A stretch of DNA of 64,000 nt, from assembly GCF_016887565.1 (NCBI RefSeq), contig NZ_CP069396.1:8414001-8478000 (forward strand), read 5' to 3'. The translations under genes and the position numbers were made by a program. Source of the DNA: Archangium violaceum. Its GTDB lineage: Bacteria > Myxococcota > Myxococcia > Myxococcales > Myxococcaceae. Positions 33,792-41,671 of the stretch are shown here, one piece after another (position 1 is the stretch's first letter; each line of letters begins with the position of its first letter). The notes beneath the pieces are model-generated. The model searched no databases, was not told the DNA's origin, and saw only the letters and a program-made list of their open reading frames with translations.

Positions 33792-34397
33792 CTACTCGAA
33801 GTGCTCCACAGCCTTTACATCGGCTACGGGGTGAACCTTGACGGCTCCCTCGCCAGGCTCGATTTCGAGACCGCGATCCAGTTCTTGGTACAGTTCCATG
33901 CAGACGGTGAACGTGTCCCCAGCGGGCGTAACGGCCTGGGTGATGCGGCCGTAAACACGCTGCTCCCCGACACAGAGCTGCCCGGAGAACAGCGTACCGT
34001 CCGGGAGCACGACTCGCCCGCCCACGCCCATGGCATCGGCCCCCACTTTCCAGGCACCTGACAGCTCCAGCGAAATGGGACCGTCTTTCACGGGCACGGG
34101 CTTGTGACTGCCCATCTTCATGCCGGGAAGAAGGGCCTTTGCGCCCCTACCTCCGAGGCGAATGCCCAATTGACCGGTCATGGTCTCGACAGCACCGGCC
34201 GGGCACGCCTGGGGCGCGGGCTCCTTACGAACCTGGGCACCGGGACAGGCCATGTTGGCGGCAGCGGCCACGGCGAACAGCACGTTGGCCCCAGTGGAGC
34301 CGTTGCCCTTCTTCTCTCGCTCCGCCTGTGAGCCGGGGGCCTTCTTCTTCATGCGAGTCGTTCCCGAGCTGAGCGTCATGGTGGTGACGGGCGCAGA
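33792..34397 (-). pseudogene. 3' remnant of receptor Ser/Thr kinase, cut by IS66
   Basis: About 200 codons matching the C-terminal part of the intact kinase at 44030-46054 (shared TTRMKKKAPGSQAE, AAAANMACPGAQVRKEPAP and VYGRITQAVTP). Similarity stops at GACGGGCGCAG, exactly where the IS66 end begins (34398). The kinase domain and membrane helix are missing. They are not found on the other side of the IS, so a deletion accompanied or followed the insertion. The sensory tail keeps an open frame but has no start signal of its own. Confidence 0.85.
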
Positions 34398-34421
34398 GTA
34401 AATGCTCGCCCGAGCCCGTCG
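34398..34421 (+). repeat. IS66 left terminal inverted repeat
   Basis: Starts GTAAATGCTCGCCCGAGCCC. It matches the reverse complement of 36916-36941 with about one indel in the first 20 bases. Confidence 0.85.
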
Positions 34422-34478
34422 TGACGTGAGCGCCGAGACGTGAGCATGTCCGTCGTCCCCAAGAAGGAGGCGGAAGAG

Positions 34479-34856
34479 ATGGACATGAAGGAGCAGGCGG
34501 AGAAGTTCCGGAAGGTGGTGCAAGAGCGGGGAGGAGTGGGCCCGAGAGCGCGCTACACGGAGGAGCAGAGACAGGAAGCGTTGGAGTACGTGCGAGCGCG
34601 CCAGCAGCAGGGGGCGAGCGTGGAGGAAGCGGCGAAGGAGTTGGGCATGAGCAGCTGGACGCTCAGCCGGTGGGGCAGCGCGGCGCGCCGAGCCACCCAG
34701 CAGCAGCCCGCGAGGGAGGCGCTGGTGCCCGTCGAGATAAAGGCCGAGCGTGCCCAGGCTCGAGGAAGGGGGCTGGTGGTGCACGGGCCGGGGGGAGTCC
34801 GGGTGGAGGGGCTGTCGCTGGAAGACGCGGTGCGGTTGCTGAGGGGGCTGCAGTGA
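34479..34856 (+). CDS. tnpA: IS66 accessory protein TnpA
   Basis: 125 aa from ATG 34479, preceded by AAGGAGG at 34464-34470; an in-frame start at 34440/34446 would add about 12 residues. An N-terminal helix-turn-helix (YTEEQRQEALEYVRAR, then KELGMSSWTLSRW) is followed by a short basic linker. IS66 TnpA is a small DNA-binding protein needed together with TnpB and the DDE transposase. Its TGA overlaps the tnpB GTG. Confidence 0.85.
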   Translation: MDMKEQAEKFRKVVQERGGVGPRARYTEEQRQEALEYVRARQQQGASVEEAAKELGMSSWTLSRWGSAARRATQQQPAREALVPVEIKAERAQARGRGLVVHGPGGVRVEGLSLEDAVRLLRGLQ

Positions 34857-35251
34857 TTGGCTCCACGCGCAGGCTCGCGGTGTACGCCTACGGGCAGCCG
34901 TGCGACATGCGCAAGAGCTTCGATGCGCTGTGCGGGCTGGTGACGCAGGCGCTGGGGCGCGACTTCCTCTCGGGAGACGTCTTCCTCTTCGTCGGACGGG
35001 ACAGGAAGAGGGCCAAGGCGCTCTTCTGGGACGGCACCGGGCTGTGCTTGTACGCCAAGCGGTTGGAGAAGGGACGCTTCGCCCCGCTGTGGCGGCGCGA
35101 GAGTGGCGCGCAGCCGCTTGAGCTGACGGTGTCGGAGCTGGCCCTGTTCCTGGAGGGCAGCGAGATGGTGGGGCGAGCGCCGCTGTCGCCCGAGCCGTAC
35201 AAACTGGTGCCTCTCTTCCAAGCCCAGACAGTGCAGGGGGTGACTTCGTGA
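34853..35251 (+). CDS. tnpB: IS66 accessory protein TnpB
   Basis: 132 aa from GTG 34853 (GTGA overlap with tnpA). It carries the family motifs YGQPCDMRKSFDAL, DVFLFVGRDRKRAKALFWD and GLCLYAKRLEKGRF that mark IS66 Orf2/TnpB. Required for transposition, exact role unknown. Length is normal for the family, so the gene looks intact. Confidence 0.92.
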   Translation: MIGSTRRLAVYAYGQPCDMRKSFDALCGLVTQALGRDFLSGDVFLFVGRDRKRAKALFWDGTGLCLYAKRLEKGRFAPLWRRESGAQPLELTVSELALFLEGSEMVGRAPLSPEPYKLVPLFQAQTVQGVTS

Positions 35252-35307
35252 GTCACGCTGCACGGACTACTTGCGCGGGAGGGTGAAGCCATGTCACTAC
35301 CGGGGGC

Positions 35308-36807
35308 ATGAGCTTCCAGCTTACGACGGAGAAGGACGTGGAGAGGCTGCGCCAGGCGGCCCTGTTGCTGGAGGCGGAGAACAAGCGCCTGGTGGCGCGC
35401 GTGGTGGAGCTCACGCGCAAGCTGATGAGCGCGCGGGGCCAGGACGCCGAGGAATTGCAGTTGCGCTTGCAGGAGTTGGAGCGGCAGCTCGCGCAGCGCA
35501 CCGGCGAGCTGTTTGGCCGCTCCAGCGAGAAGCGCCCCCGCGGCGAGCAGGACGAGGGGAAACAGGCCGGGCCGGCCGAGCCCGCGCGCGGCCACGGCCC
35601 GCGCACCCAGCCCACACTGCCACTGCTGGAGGAAGTGCACACGCTGGAGGAGCCAGACAAGCAGTGTCCCGAGTGCGGCGGGGCGCTGACGGAAATGAAG
35701 GGTTGCTACGAGGAGGCCGAGGAGGTGGACGTGGTGGAGCGGCGCTTCGTGCTGCGCCGCCACAAGCGACAGAAGTACCGCTGCGGGTGCGGCGGATGCG
35801 TGGAGACGGCCCTGGGCCCGCCCAAGCTTCAGCCCGGCGGGCGCTACTCGGTGGACTTCGCCGTGGAAGTGGCCGTGGCCAAGTACCTCGACCACATGCC
35901 GCTGGAGCGGCAGGTGAGAACCATGCAGCGCGAGGGGCTGGCGGTGGACAGCCAGACGCTTTGGGACCAGATAGACGCGCTGGCGCGGCTGCTGTCGCCC
36001 GCGCACGAGGCGCTGCACCAGGCGCTGCTGACGCGGGAGATTCTGGGGGGAGACGAGACGCGCTGGCCGCTGCTGGGCAGCAAGAGTCAGACGCGCTGGT
36101 ACGCCTGGGCACTGTGCGCTCCTGACGCCGTGGTGTACCGGATACAGGAGGGCCGGGACGTGGAGGCCGCGCGCAACATGCTCAAGGACTTCCGTGGAGT
36201 CCTCATGACGGATGGGCTGAGCACATACGAGAGCGTGGCGGGCAAGAGCGCGGGCATATCTCTGGTGAACTGCTGGATGCACGCGCGGCGCAAATTCGTC
36301 GAGTGCGCGGAAGCCTTCCCCCAGGCGAACGAAGCCCTGGACATGATTGCCGAGCTGTACGCGGTGGAGCGCGAGTATAAGCAGGGGCCCGAGAACCTGG
36401 CGCGCCTGCTGGAACTGCGACAGCAGAAGAGCCGTCCCATTATCGAGCGGCTGCACCAGTGGGCGTGCGAGCAGCGCGTCCTGCCCCAGTCGGCGCTGGG
36501 CCAGGCAATCAAATACATGAGCAACCGGTGGACGGGGCTGACACGGTTTCTGACGGACCCGCGGGTGCCGCTGGACAATGGAGCCACCGAGCGTGCCATG
36601 CGCGGGCTGGCGGTGGGCCGCAAGAACCACTACGGCAGCCGGAGCCGGCGCGGCACCGAGGTGGCGGCCCTCTACTACAGCCTGATGGAGACGGCGAAGC
36701 TATGCGGGGTGGACCCCAAGCGCTACCTGCGAGAGGCCGCGCTGGCGGCCCTGCGCGGGGAAGCGCTCCCCCTGCCCAACCAACTCGCTCAGCCCGCCGA
36801 GGGCTGA
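35308..36807 (+). CDS. tnpC: IS66 transposase TnpC
   Basis: 499 aa, full length. An N-terminal coiled coil (about 1-75) leads to a zinc-finger-like region (CPECGG, then CGCGGC). The catalytic domain follows with the first acid in GGDETRWPLL, then VLMTDGLSTYESV, CWMHARRKFVE and, near the C terminus, LDNGATERAMRG with the Glu of the DDE set. The open frame is uninterrupted, so the element may be mobile. Confidence 0.93.
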   Translation: MSFQLTTEKDVERLRQAALLLEAENKRLVARVVELTRKLMSARGQDAEELQLRLQELERQLAQRTGELFGRSSEKRPRGEQDEGKQAGPAEPARGHGPRTQPTLPLLEEVHTLEEPDKQCPECGGALTEMKGCYEEAEEVDVVERRFVLRRHKRQKYRCGCGGCVETALGPPKLQPGGRYSVDFAVEVAVAKYLDHMPLERQVRTMQREGLAVDSQTLWDQIDALARLLSPAHEALHQALLTREILGGDETRWPLLGSKSQTRWYAWALCAPDAVVYRIQEGRDVEAARNMLKDFRGVLMTDGLSTYESVAGKSAGISLVNCWMHARRKFVECAEAFPQANEALDMIAELYAVEREYKQGPENLARLLELRQQKSRPIIERLHQWACEQRVLPQSALGQAIKYMSNRWTGLTRFLTDPRVPLDNGATERAMRGLAVGRKNHYGSRSRRGTEVAALYYSLMETAKLCGVDPKRYLREAALAALRGEALPLPNQLAQPAEG

Positions 36808-36915
36808 CGCGCTACGCTACTCATTCCCACCTGTCTCGAGCTGACCGGGCGCCGCGGTGCTTGTTGCACTGCGGTGAGCGCCCCCTCACGCCCTCCATTC
36901 GTCGTCAAGCTCTTC

Positions 36916-36941
36916 GACCACGGGGCTCGGCGAGCATTTAC
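36916..36941 (-). repeat. IS66 right terminal inverted repeat
   Basis: Ends CTCGGCGAGCATTTAC, the reverse complement of the left end. It defines the element's right edge at 36941; transposase-gene sequence of another element begins directly after it. Confidence 0.85.
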
Positions 36942-37725
36942 GGTGCAACAGGTGTCACGCTGGCTACCGGGCAAGGCCGTGGAACTGGTGGCGGACAGCG
37001 CTTACGCCTGCCGGGAGGTGCTGCGCCACTTGCCACAAGGTGTTGTTTTCGTGGGAGCCATGCGCGCGGATGCTTCGCTGCACCGTCCGCGCACACGCCC
37101 GTGCCGCTCGCCTGTCACCGGCCGACGGCTCACCCGGGACATCCCCCTGCCCAAGCCCGAGAAGCTCGCCCAGGACAAGAAATTCCCCTGGCTGTCCATG
37201 ACGCTCACCCTGTATGGCAAGCCGACGCAGGTGCAATACAAGGAATTGGTGGCGCGCTGGTCGCATCCCGCTGGGAAGACACTGCTCAAAGTAGTCATCG
37301 TCCAAGTGCTTCGCGGAGAACTGCCTATACGCGTCTTTTTTTGCACGGACTCGAGCCGTACCGCTCGACAGGTCATTGAAAGCTATGCCTGCCGGTGGGG
37401 AATCGAGGTGCTCTTCCGCGACCTTAAGCAACTGCTGGGCTTCTCCTCCTCGCGAGCGCGCTCCCGCCTGGCGGTGCTGCGGACGGCTCCCTGGGTGGGA
37501 ATGTGCTACACCCTGCTGGTCATCTGGTACATGGAACTGAAATGGGACACGACAGCCATGGGGCTGCCCGTGCGTCCCTGGTACCGAACCAAACACACTA
37601 TCAGCTTCGCGGATATTCTTCGCATGGCTCAGCGCACCCTGGCCTCTGCGGACTGGGTCAACCCACGTCTCCTTCTCGCCAAGTCGGATGACCCCATTTC
37701 ACTGTCTCGGCCGAAAGCCGCATGA
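36942..37725 (+). pseudogene. 5'-truncated IS4/IS701-like DDE transposase
   Basis: About 260 codons of a DDE transposase: AVELVADSAYACREVL (second Asp), FFCTDSSRTARQVIESY, then RWGIEVLFRDLKQLLGF with the catalytic Glu region. The first part of the gene, including the first catalytic Asp, is missing, and the frame joins the IS66 right end at 36941. It is therefore a remnant of an older insertion. No terminal repeat of its own was recognised. Confidence 0.8.
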
Positions 37726-38032
37726 TTGAGCGGCTCGTTAGCCCAAAAATGGCGAAAGTCGAGTCTGACGGTAAGTTCGACTTCCTCCGTACCACCGACG
37801 CCTACAAACGCGCGATGGACTGCGCACGCGACCGCTTCAGCTGGTCCAAGCAGACGTTCTGAAGGAGGGGCCGGAGGGGGAGAGCCCACCGCCAGTGGCA
37901 GCGGTGGGGCGGAGCCCAAGAAGACTCGGATGCCAGCCGCCCTACCCGCTCCATCTTCCGAAATCCGAGGGCGTCGGTGGGTATCAGCTCCTGAGCCCGG
38001 GAATTCATCCCGGCCACAGCCAGGAGTCCCGA
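37726..38032. other. Intergenic region after the transposase remnant
   Basis: 307 bp. It holds a 37-codon open frame (37749-37862, starting MAKVESDGKFDF) that looks like the end of a broken gene and matches no family I know. The remainder is the upstream region of the gene at 38033. No promoter was recognised. Confidence 0.4.
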
Positions 38033-38644
38033 ATGGTCTTCCTCCCCATCATCGCCAACAACCTCGGCAAGATCGCCGCCGCGGCTGCAACCACCTTGGG
38101 CATCGTGGGTTACGTCAACCGCGACCGGCTCGGCCGCTGGCTCTCGGACGAAGAGCCCGACGCGAAGGAGCGGAAGCAGGGGCACCTCCAGGACGCGGGC
38201 GTGCTCGAGACGGCCGAGTCGATCAAGAACCTCCATGGCCAGCTGGCCCCGGACGAGCTGGACAGGAAGCACACGGAGCTCTTGGAGAAGCTCACCGCGA
38301 TGAACACCAAGACGATGAGCGACTTCAGGGTGCTCATCAACGAGGCGCAGTCGGAGGTCATCACCTCCATGGCCGAGTTCGAGGGCCAGCTCGACGCCCA
38401 GCGCAGCGAGACGCGGGCGCTCGGCGAGGAGCTGCGTGAGGCCGTGGCAGACCTGGCGCGCCGACAGGACGCGGTGGAGCAATTTCTCCACGGAAAGGAC
38501 CAGGGAGAGGTCTTCGCTGTGCCCGGGCGCCAGCGCACCGCCACTACGACTCCGAGCAAGCCGGAAGAGACCGGCAAGAAGCCCTCCCCGAACGGCAGGC
38601 GGAGGGGCAACGGGAGCACCGCGCCCGAGACGCGTGCCCCCTGA
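38033..38644 (+). CDS. Hypothetical coiled-coil protein
   Basis: 203 aa from ATG 38033, preceded by CAGGAG. A short hydrophobic stretch at the start (about 3-25, IIANNLGKIAAAAATTLGIV) could be a membrane anchor or amphipathic helix. A long charged region (about 55-155) with heptad-like spacing suggests a coiled coil, and the tail is a Pro/Ser/Lys/Arg-rich disordered segment. No family recognised. It lies between mobile-element debris and the second toxin cassette, on the opposite strand, and may be cargo of an earlier insertion. Confidence 0.55.
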   Translation: MVFLPIIANNLGKIAAAAATTLGIVGYVNRDRLGRWLSDEEPDAKERKQGHLQDAGVLETAESIKNLHGQLAPDELDRKHTELLEKLTAMNTKTMSDFRVLINEAQSEVITSMAEFEGQLDAQRSETRALGEELREAVADLARRQDAVEQFLHGKDQGEVFAVPGRQRTATTTPSKPEETGKKPSPNGRRRGNGSTAPETRAP

Positions 38645-38745
38645 CACGCTCCCCCGCTCTCTCGCAGCTGCATGCCGGTGATGGCCCACGAGCCCCCGGC
38701 ATTTTTTGGCCTCCGCAGCCCGTGCAGCTGCGGTGCCGCGAAGCA

Positions 38746-38940
38746 TCACCAGCCCAGTGCGACATCACACAACGCGCCGCTCTCCGTGAACCGGCACACC
38801 AGCTCGTTGCGGCCCTTCTTCCCGTGCGCCACGGGGGTCTGCCGCTCTACCGACAGCAGCGCTTTGACAGTGGGTGAGCCGCACATCTCCGGCAACATGG
38901 TGAGGTGCCGCAGCAACGAGCGCGACTCCACGCCTCGCCC
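38746..38940 (-). pseudogene. Fossil C-terminal fragment of a SuFu-type immunity gene
   Basis: In this minus-strand frame, GVESRSLLRH, TVKALL and HG-x2-G-x2-EL-x2-RF-x-E-x-G align with the C terminus of the immunity protein at 28122-29393 (GVESRTLPRH, TVKALL, then the same spaced pattern). It lacks an N terminus and starts 14 nt beyond the stop of the current immunity gene. It looks like the tail of a former immunity gene displaced by the present toxin-immunity pair. Confidence 0.65.
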
Positions 38941-38954
38941 TACAAGATGACCCA

Positions 38955-39287
38955 TTACAGCGTGTCGCGGTTGAAGATGGCCAGGGAGTGCCATATCAGC
39001 CCGTCTCGGCCATAGAAGAACAGGATGAGACAGTAAGGACTGTCTGACGGCTCATCCGGATGGGGCGTCCACGCTAGCCGGAGACCATCCAGAACCCTCG
39101 GACCCACGTCCGGAGAGTAGTTTTGGCACTCCGCTGCGAGTGCGTCTGTCGGGTCGAGTCGCCGGAGATCCCGCCACTCACCGGCTGGACTGGAGAGAAG
39201 TGTCCTCAGAACTTCCTGATGGCGCTTCATGCCAACGATGTCGCCAGAAACGAGTTCCAGCACCACCTCCAGACTCATGGGTTCCAT
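38955..39287 (-). CDS. Putative immunity protein for toxin B
   Basis: 110 aa. ATG 39287 has GGAGGTGAT directly ahead, inside the end of the toxin gene; the longer frame overlaps the toxin and was rejected. Small and acidic, with no family recognised; the C-terminal half has alternating hydrophobic residues around YCLILFFYGRDGLIW, likely beta strands. Position immediately after the toxin stop (1-nt gap) is the argument for immunity. It is unlike the Imm11/SuFu protein of the first cassette, matching the different toxin domain. Confidence 0.6.
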   Translation of the reverse strand: MEPMSLEVVLELVSGDIVGMKRHQEVLRTLLSSPAGEWRDLRRLDPTDALAAECQNYSPDVGPRVLDGLRLAWTPHPDEPSDSPYCLILFFYGRDGLIWHSLAIFNRDTL

Positions 39288-39288
39288 A

Positions 39289-40665
39289 TCACCTCCCGAA
39301 GAGAGACTTGAATGCATTGAACTCGTGCTCGGTAGCCAGCCGGAGAACACCACTTTGGACTCTACTCCTGTGCGCAGCCGCGCTGCGCCCAGCTACAGTC
39401 GTAACGTGCGTACCGTTCTGCTCGAAGATGTGTTCTCGACCGTTCGGACCCCGAACGACGAATCTGCCGTTCTCCGACTGAATGAAGACATCGGCAGGGC
39501 GAGCGTTCCTCGCATCGTTGAACGCTGTCCCGACAGGCCGGCCTTCCATCTGTCGCTGCCGGGCATGCTCGGACTTCGATGGCCCGTTCACCGTCATGGC
39601 CACGATATTGGCGGGAAGGACGACACTGAAGGTGCCCTCGGCCACGGCGACCTTCACCTTGTCCGCCTCCTGCACGGCCGTCAGCACGTCTCGGATGCCG
39701 GCATGGGACTCGAGTGCACCGGCGGCTTTCGCGAAGCCCGGCAGCTTCGGAGCCTTGGACACGAGCGCCGCCGTCTTCCCCACCGCCGCCGTGCCCAGCA
39801 GGAGGAGAATCCGCACGCTGTTGGGCCCGATGACCTTGCCGAAGCGGTCTCCCGCCTCGCGCAGCTCCGCGAACGTGCTGGCCTCCGCCGCCTCCTCCCA
39901 TAGCTTGAACCAGGCCCGTACCAGGTCGAAGAGCTCCCAGCCCAGGTAGCCCCACATGAGCAGGGCCAGTGCAGCAGCGACACCTTTAGAAACGGGCTCG
40001 GGTGCCGAAACCAAGGCGAGATATCCAATGATGGTGAGGCTCAGCGTCGTCCACAGCTGCGTCGTGGAGAACATGGAGCGCAGCTCCGCGTCCCGGGCCT
40101 CCAGTGCCGCATTCACGGAGAGCGCCAGGGCGAGGTCGCGCTTGTCCTCGCCGCTCAGGCCCGGCCCGTCCTTGAACAACTCGAGGCAGTCGCCCGGCGT
40201 GCCATTCCGCTCGCAGAAGCTCCCGTAGGACCGCGCCAGGGGCGTGCGCCACTCCTCGCCCGTGAGCGGGAAGGAGGCCAGCGCCAGCTTCCGGTGGAGG
40301 TAGAGCGGGAAACTGGAGCCGGCCACCCGCAGCGGCATGTTCAGCACCAGGGTGGCGAGGGCTTCGTTAAGCTCGAAGTCGCTCACCTGCACTGCCCCGA
40401 ATCGGGTGGGCAGGGAGACGTGAACCAGCGCGTCCGCGGCCTCGCCCTCCTCCACCTCCTCAGCTTCCGTTTCAGCCGTGGAAAGCCGGGCATCCTCATG
40501 GAAACGGGGTGTCGGTGGCCGGTAGGACGAACCCACCAGCAGGCCGCCCCGAGGAACACTCGTGGCGCACGCTGCGTGGAGGAAGAGGAGGATGAGGGCC
40601 CAAGTACCCAACCAGGGGCGCTGCCGCGTGCCTGCCGGGCGCGAACCAACAAGACGGGTGAACAT
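39289..40665 (-). CDS. SitA-like lipoprotein toxin, novel C-terminal domain
   Basis: 458 aa from ATG 40665 with GGAGGTGCGGC ahead. The first ~360 aa are nearly the same as the toxin at 29390-30808: signal-like helix ending HAAC, LFLPTRFGAVQVSDFELN-type segment, hydrophobic segments and VAVAEGTFSVVLPAN. After that point the sequence diverges completely. Its own C-terminal ~95 aa contain FVVRGPNGREHIFEQNG and end ATEHEFNAFKSLFGR; they resemble no nuclease I know and lack the AHH pattern. A distinct small toxin domain is inferred from this architecture and the immunity gene that follows. Confidence 0.7.
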   Translation of the reverse strand: MFTRLVGSRPAGTRQRPWLGTWALILLFLHAACATSVPRGGLLVGSSYRPPTPRFHEDARLSTAETEAEEVEEGEAADALVHVSLPTRFGAVQVSDFELNEALATLVLNMPLRVAGSSFPLYLHRKLALASFPLTGEEWRTPLARSYGSFCERNGTPGDCLELFKDGPGLSGEDKRDLALALSVNAALEARDAELRSMFSTTQLWTTLSLTIIGYLALVSAPEPVSKGVAAALALLMWGYLGWELFDLVRAWFKLWEEAAEASTFAELREAGDRFGKVIGPNSVRILLLLGTAAVGKTAALVSKAPKLPGFAKAAGALESHAGIRDVLTAVQEADKVKVAVAEGTFSVVLPANIVAMTVNGPSKSEHARQRQMEGRPVGTAFNDARNARPADVFIQSENGRFVVRGPNGREHIFEQNGTHVTTVAGRSAAAHRSRVQSGVLRLATEHEFNAFKSLFGR

Positions 40666-40902
40666 GCCGCACCTCCGATCAAGGTGACTGGCCCCAGGAT
40701 TACAGGAGGGTCCGACAGGCACGACAATCCATCAGGTGGGTGAAGGTATTGACGACGTGAAGGATAGGACCCCGCGCCATGAAATGAGCCGAGCGGGATG
40801 GTCGCCGACGGCTCCACCACCGCTCACGGCTGCGTGCCGGGACTCACCACTGCTGGGAGTTGCTCATCGCACGATCCTGCCCTTTGCGGTAGAGGGAGCC
40901 TC

Positions 40903-41280
40903 ATGGACGAAAAGCAGCGACACGCGCTGGGGGACGCGGCCCGAGCTGCTCGCCTCCGGCTGGGCCTCACGCAGGCGGAAGTAGCCAAGAAGGTTCGCCT
41001 GAAGTCCGGGGTCTATGGCCGGGTCGAGCGCGGCGCGATGGTACCGAGCGTGCCGACACTTCGGCGGATCTGCGAGACCCTGGGCATCTCCTCAGACGTG
41101 CTCCTGTCCCTGGGGACTCGAGCCCACGAGGTGACGACACCGGCCCCTCCGCCCGCGGCTGGCGAGCACCCGGAGCTCAGCCGCATCATCCACATCTTGC
41201 AGGAGTGGCCGCCGGAGCGGTTGGCGCTCCTGCGCAAACTGCTGGAGACGGCCGACACCCACCTCGCGGACGAGGGCTAA
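40903..41280 (+). CDS. XRE-family transcriptional regulator (copy B)
   Basis: 125 aa. ATG 40903 with AGGGAG ahead was preferred to the frame's earlier start at 40798. It differs from the copy at 30996 by only a few residues (Cro/C1-type helix-turn-helix in the first 65 aa, same Pro-rich hinge). It is divergent from toxin B, so it is the expected regulator of that pair. Its TAA overlaps the TAG of the converging second XRE gene. Confidence 0.85.
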   Translation: MDEKQRHALGDAARAARLRLGLTQAEVAKKVRLKSGVYGRVERGAMVPSVPTLRRICETLGISSDVLLSLGTRAHEVTTPAPPPAAGEHPELSRIIHILQEWPPERLALLRKLLETADTHLADEG

Positions 41281-41669
41281 CGGGCCTCGGGCGGCACGAG
41301 GCTACGCGCCACGTAACCGACAGTCGAGAGCTGCTTGTCGTCCAACTGGCGCAGGGTGCGGAGCAGGCGGCGCAGTCGCGGCGACTCTTCCGAGGTGGGC
41401 TCGGGCTCCTTCAACCAGGCCGTCGCCTCGCGGCCATTGAGATTCAGGACGGCGTTGGCATCTACCCGGAGAGCCACGCACAGCCGCCGCAGACTGGGGA
41501 CACTCGGGGTCAGGTTGCCCCTCTCTACCCGCCCGTAGACCTCAGTGGCGACGCCCACGCGCTCGGCTACGTCCGCCTGGGTCAGCTCGGCCTTGAGCCG
41601 GGCCTCTCGCAGGGCCGCGCCCAGGTGAACGGTCAACTTCTTCTTCGTCAGGTGGTTGCTCTTCTTCAT
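41277..41669 (-). CDS. Second XRE-family regulator, only in copy B
   Basis: 130 aa from ATG 41669, two bases after the pseudokinase stop, with GGAG inside the kinase end; the longer frame is antisense-like read-through. A basic N terminus (MKKSNHLTKKKL) precedes a Cro/C1-type helix-turn-helix (AELTQADVAERVG, then EVYGRVERGNL) and a C-terminal helical region. The first cassette has no equivalent: there the kinase stop itself overlaps the first XRE gene. The gene was gained here or lost there. Two related regulators facing each other suggest cross-regulation. Confidence 0.8.
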   Translation of the reverse strand: MKKSNHLTKKKLTVHLGAALREARLKAELTQADVAERVGVATEVYGRVERGNLTPSVPSLRRLCVALRVDANAVLNLNGREATAWLKEPEPTSEESPRLRRLLRTLRQLDDKQLSTVGYVARSLVPPEAR

Positions 41670-41671
41670 GG

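Larger units (their letters stand above)
34398..36941 (+). mobile_element. IS66-family insertion sequence, complete
   Basis: 2544 bp with terminal inverted repeats beginning GTAAATGCTCG at both ends and the three genes tnpA, tnpB and tnpC in the usual IS66 order. The 8-bp flanks (GGCGCAGA left, GGTGCAAC right) do not match, so no target duplication is visible. The two flanking genes are each truncated at the IS edge. Both facts suggest rearrangement after insertion. Confidence 0.9.

Noticed and set aside
34398-37725. Compound transposon carrying cargo between IS66 and the DDE element
   Set aside because: The two elements are of different families and directly abut; no cargo or paired ends.
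37749-37862. 37-codon frame MAKVESDGKFDF
   Set aside because: Too short, in mobile-element debris, and without recognisable family; described only as part of the intergenic region.
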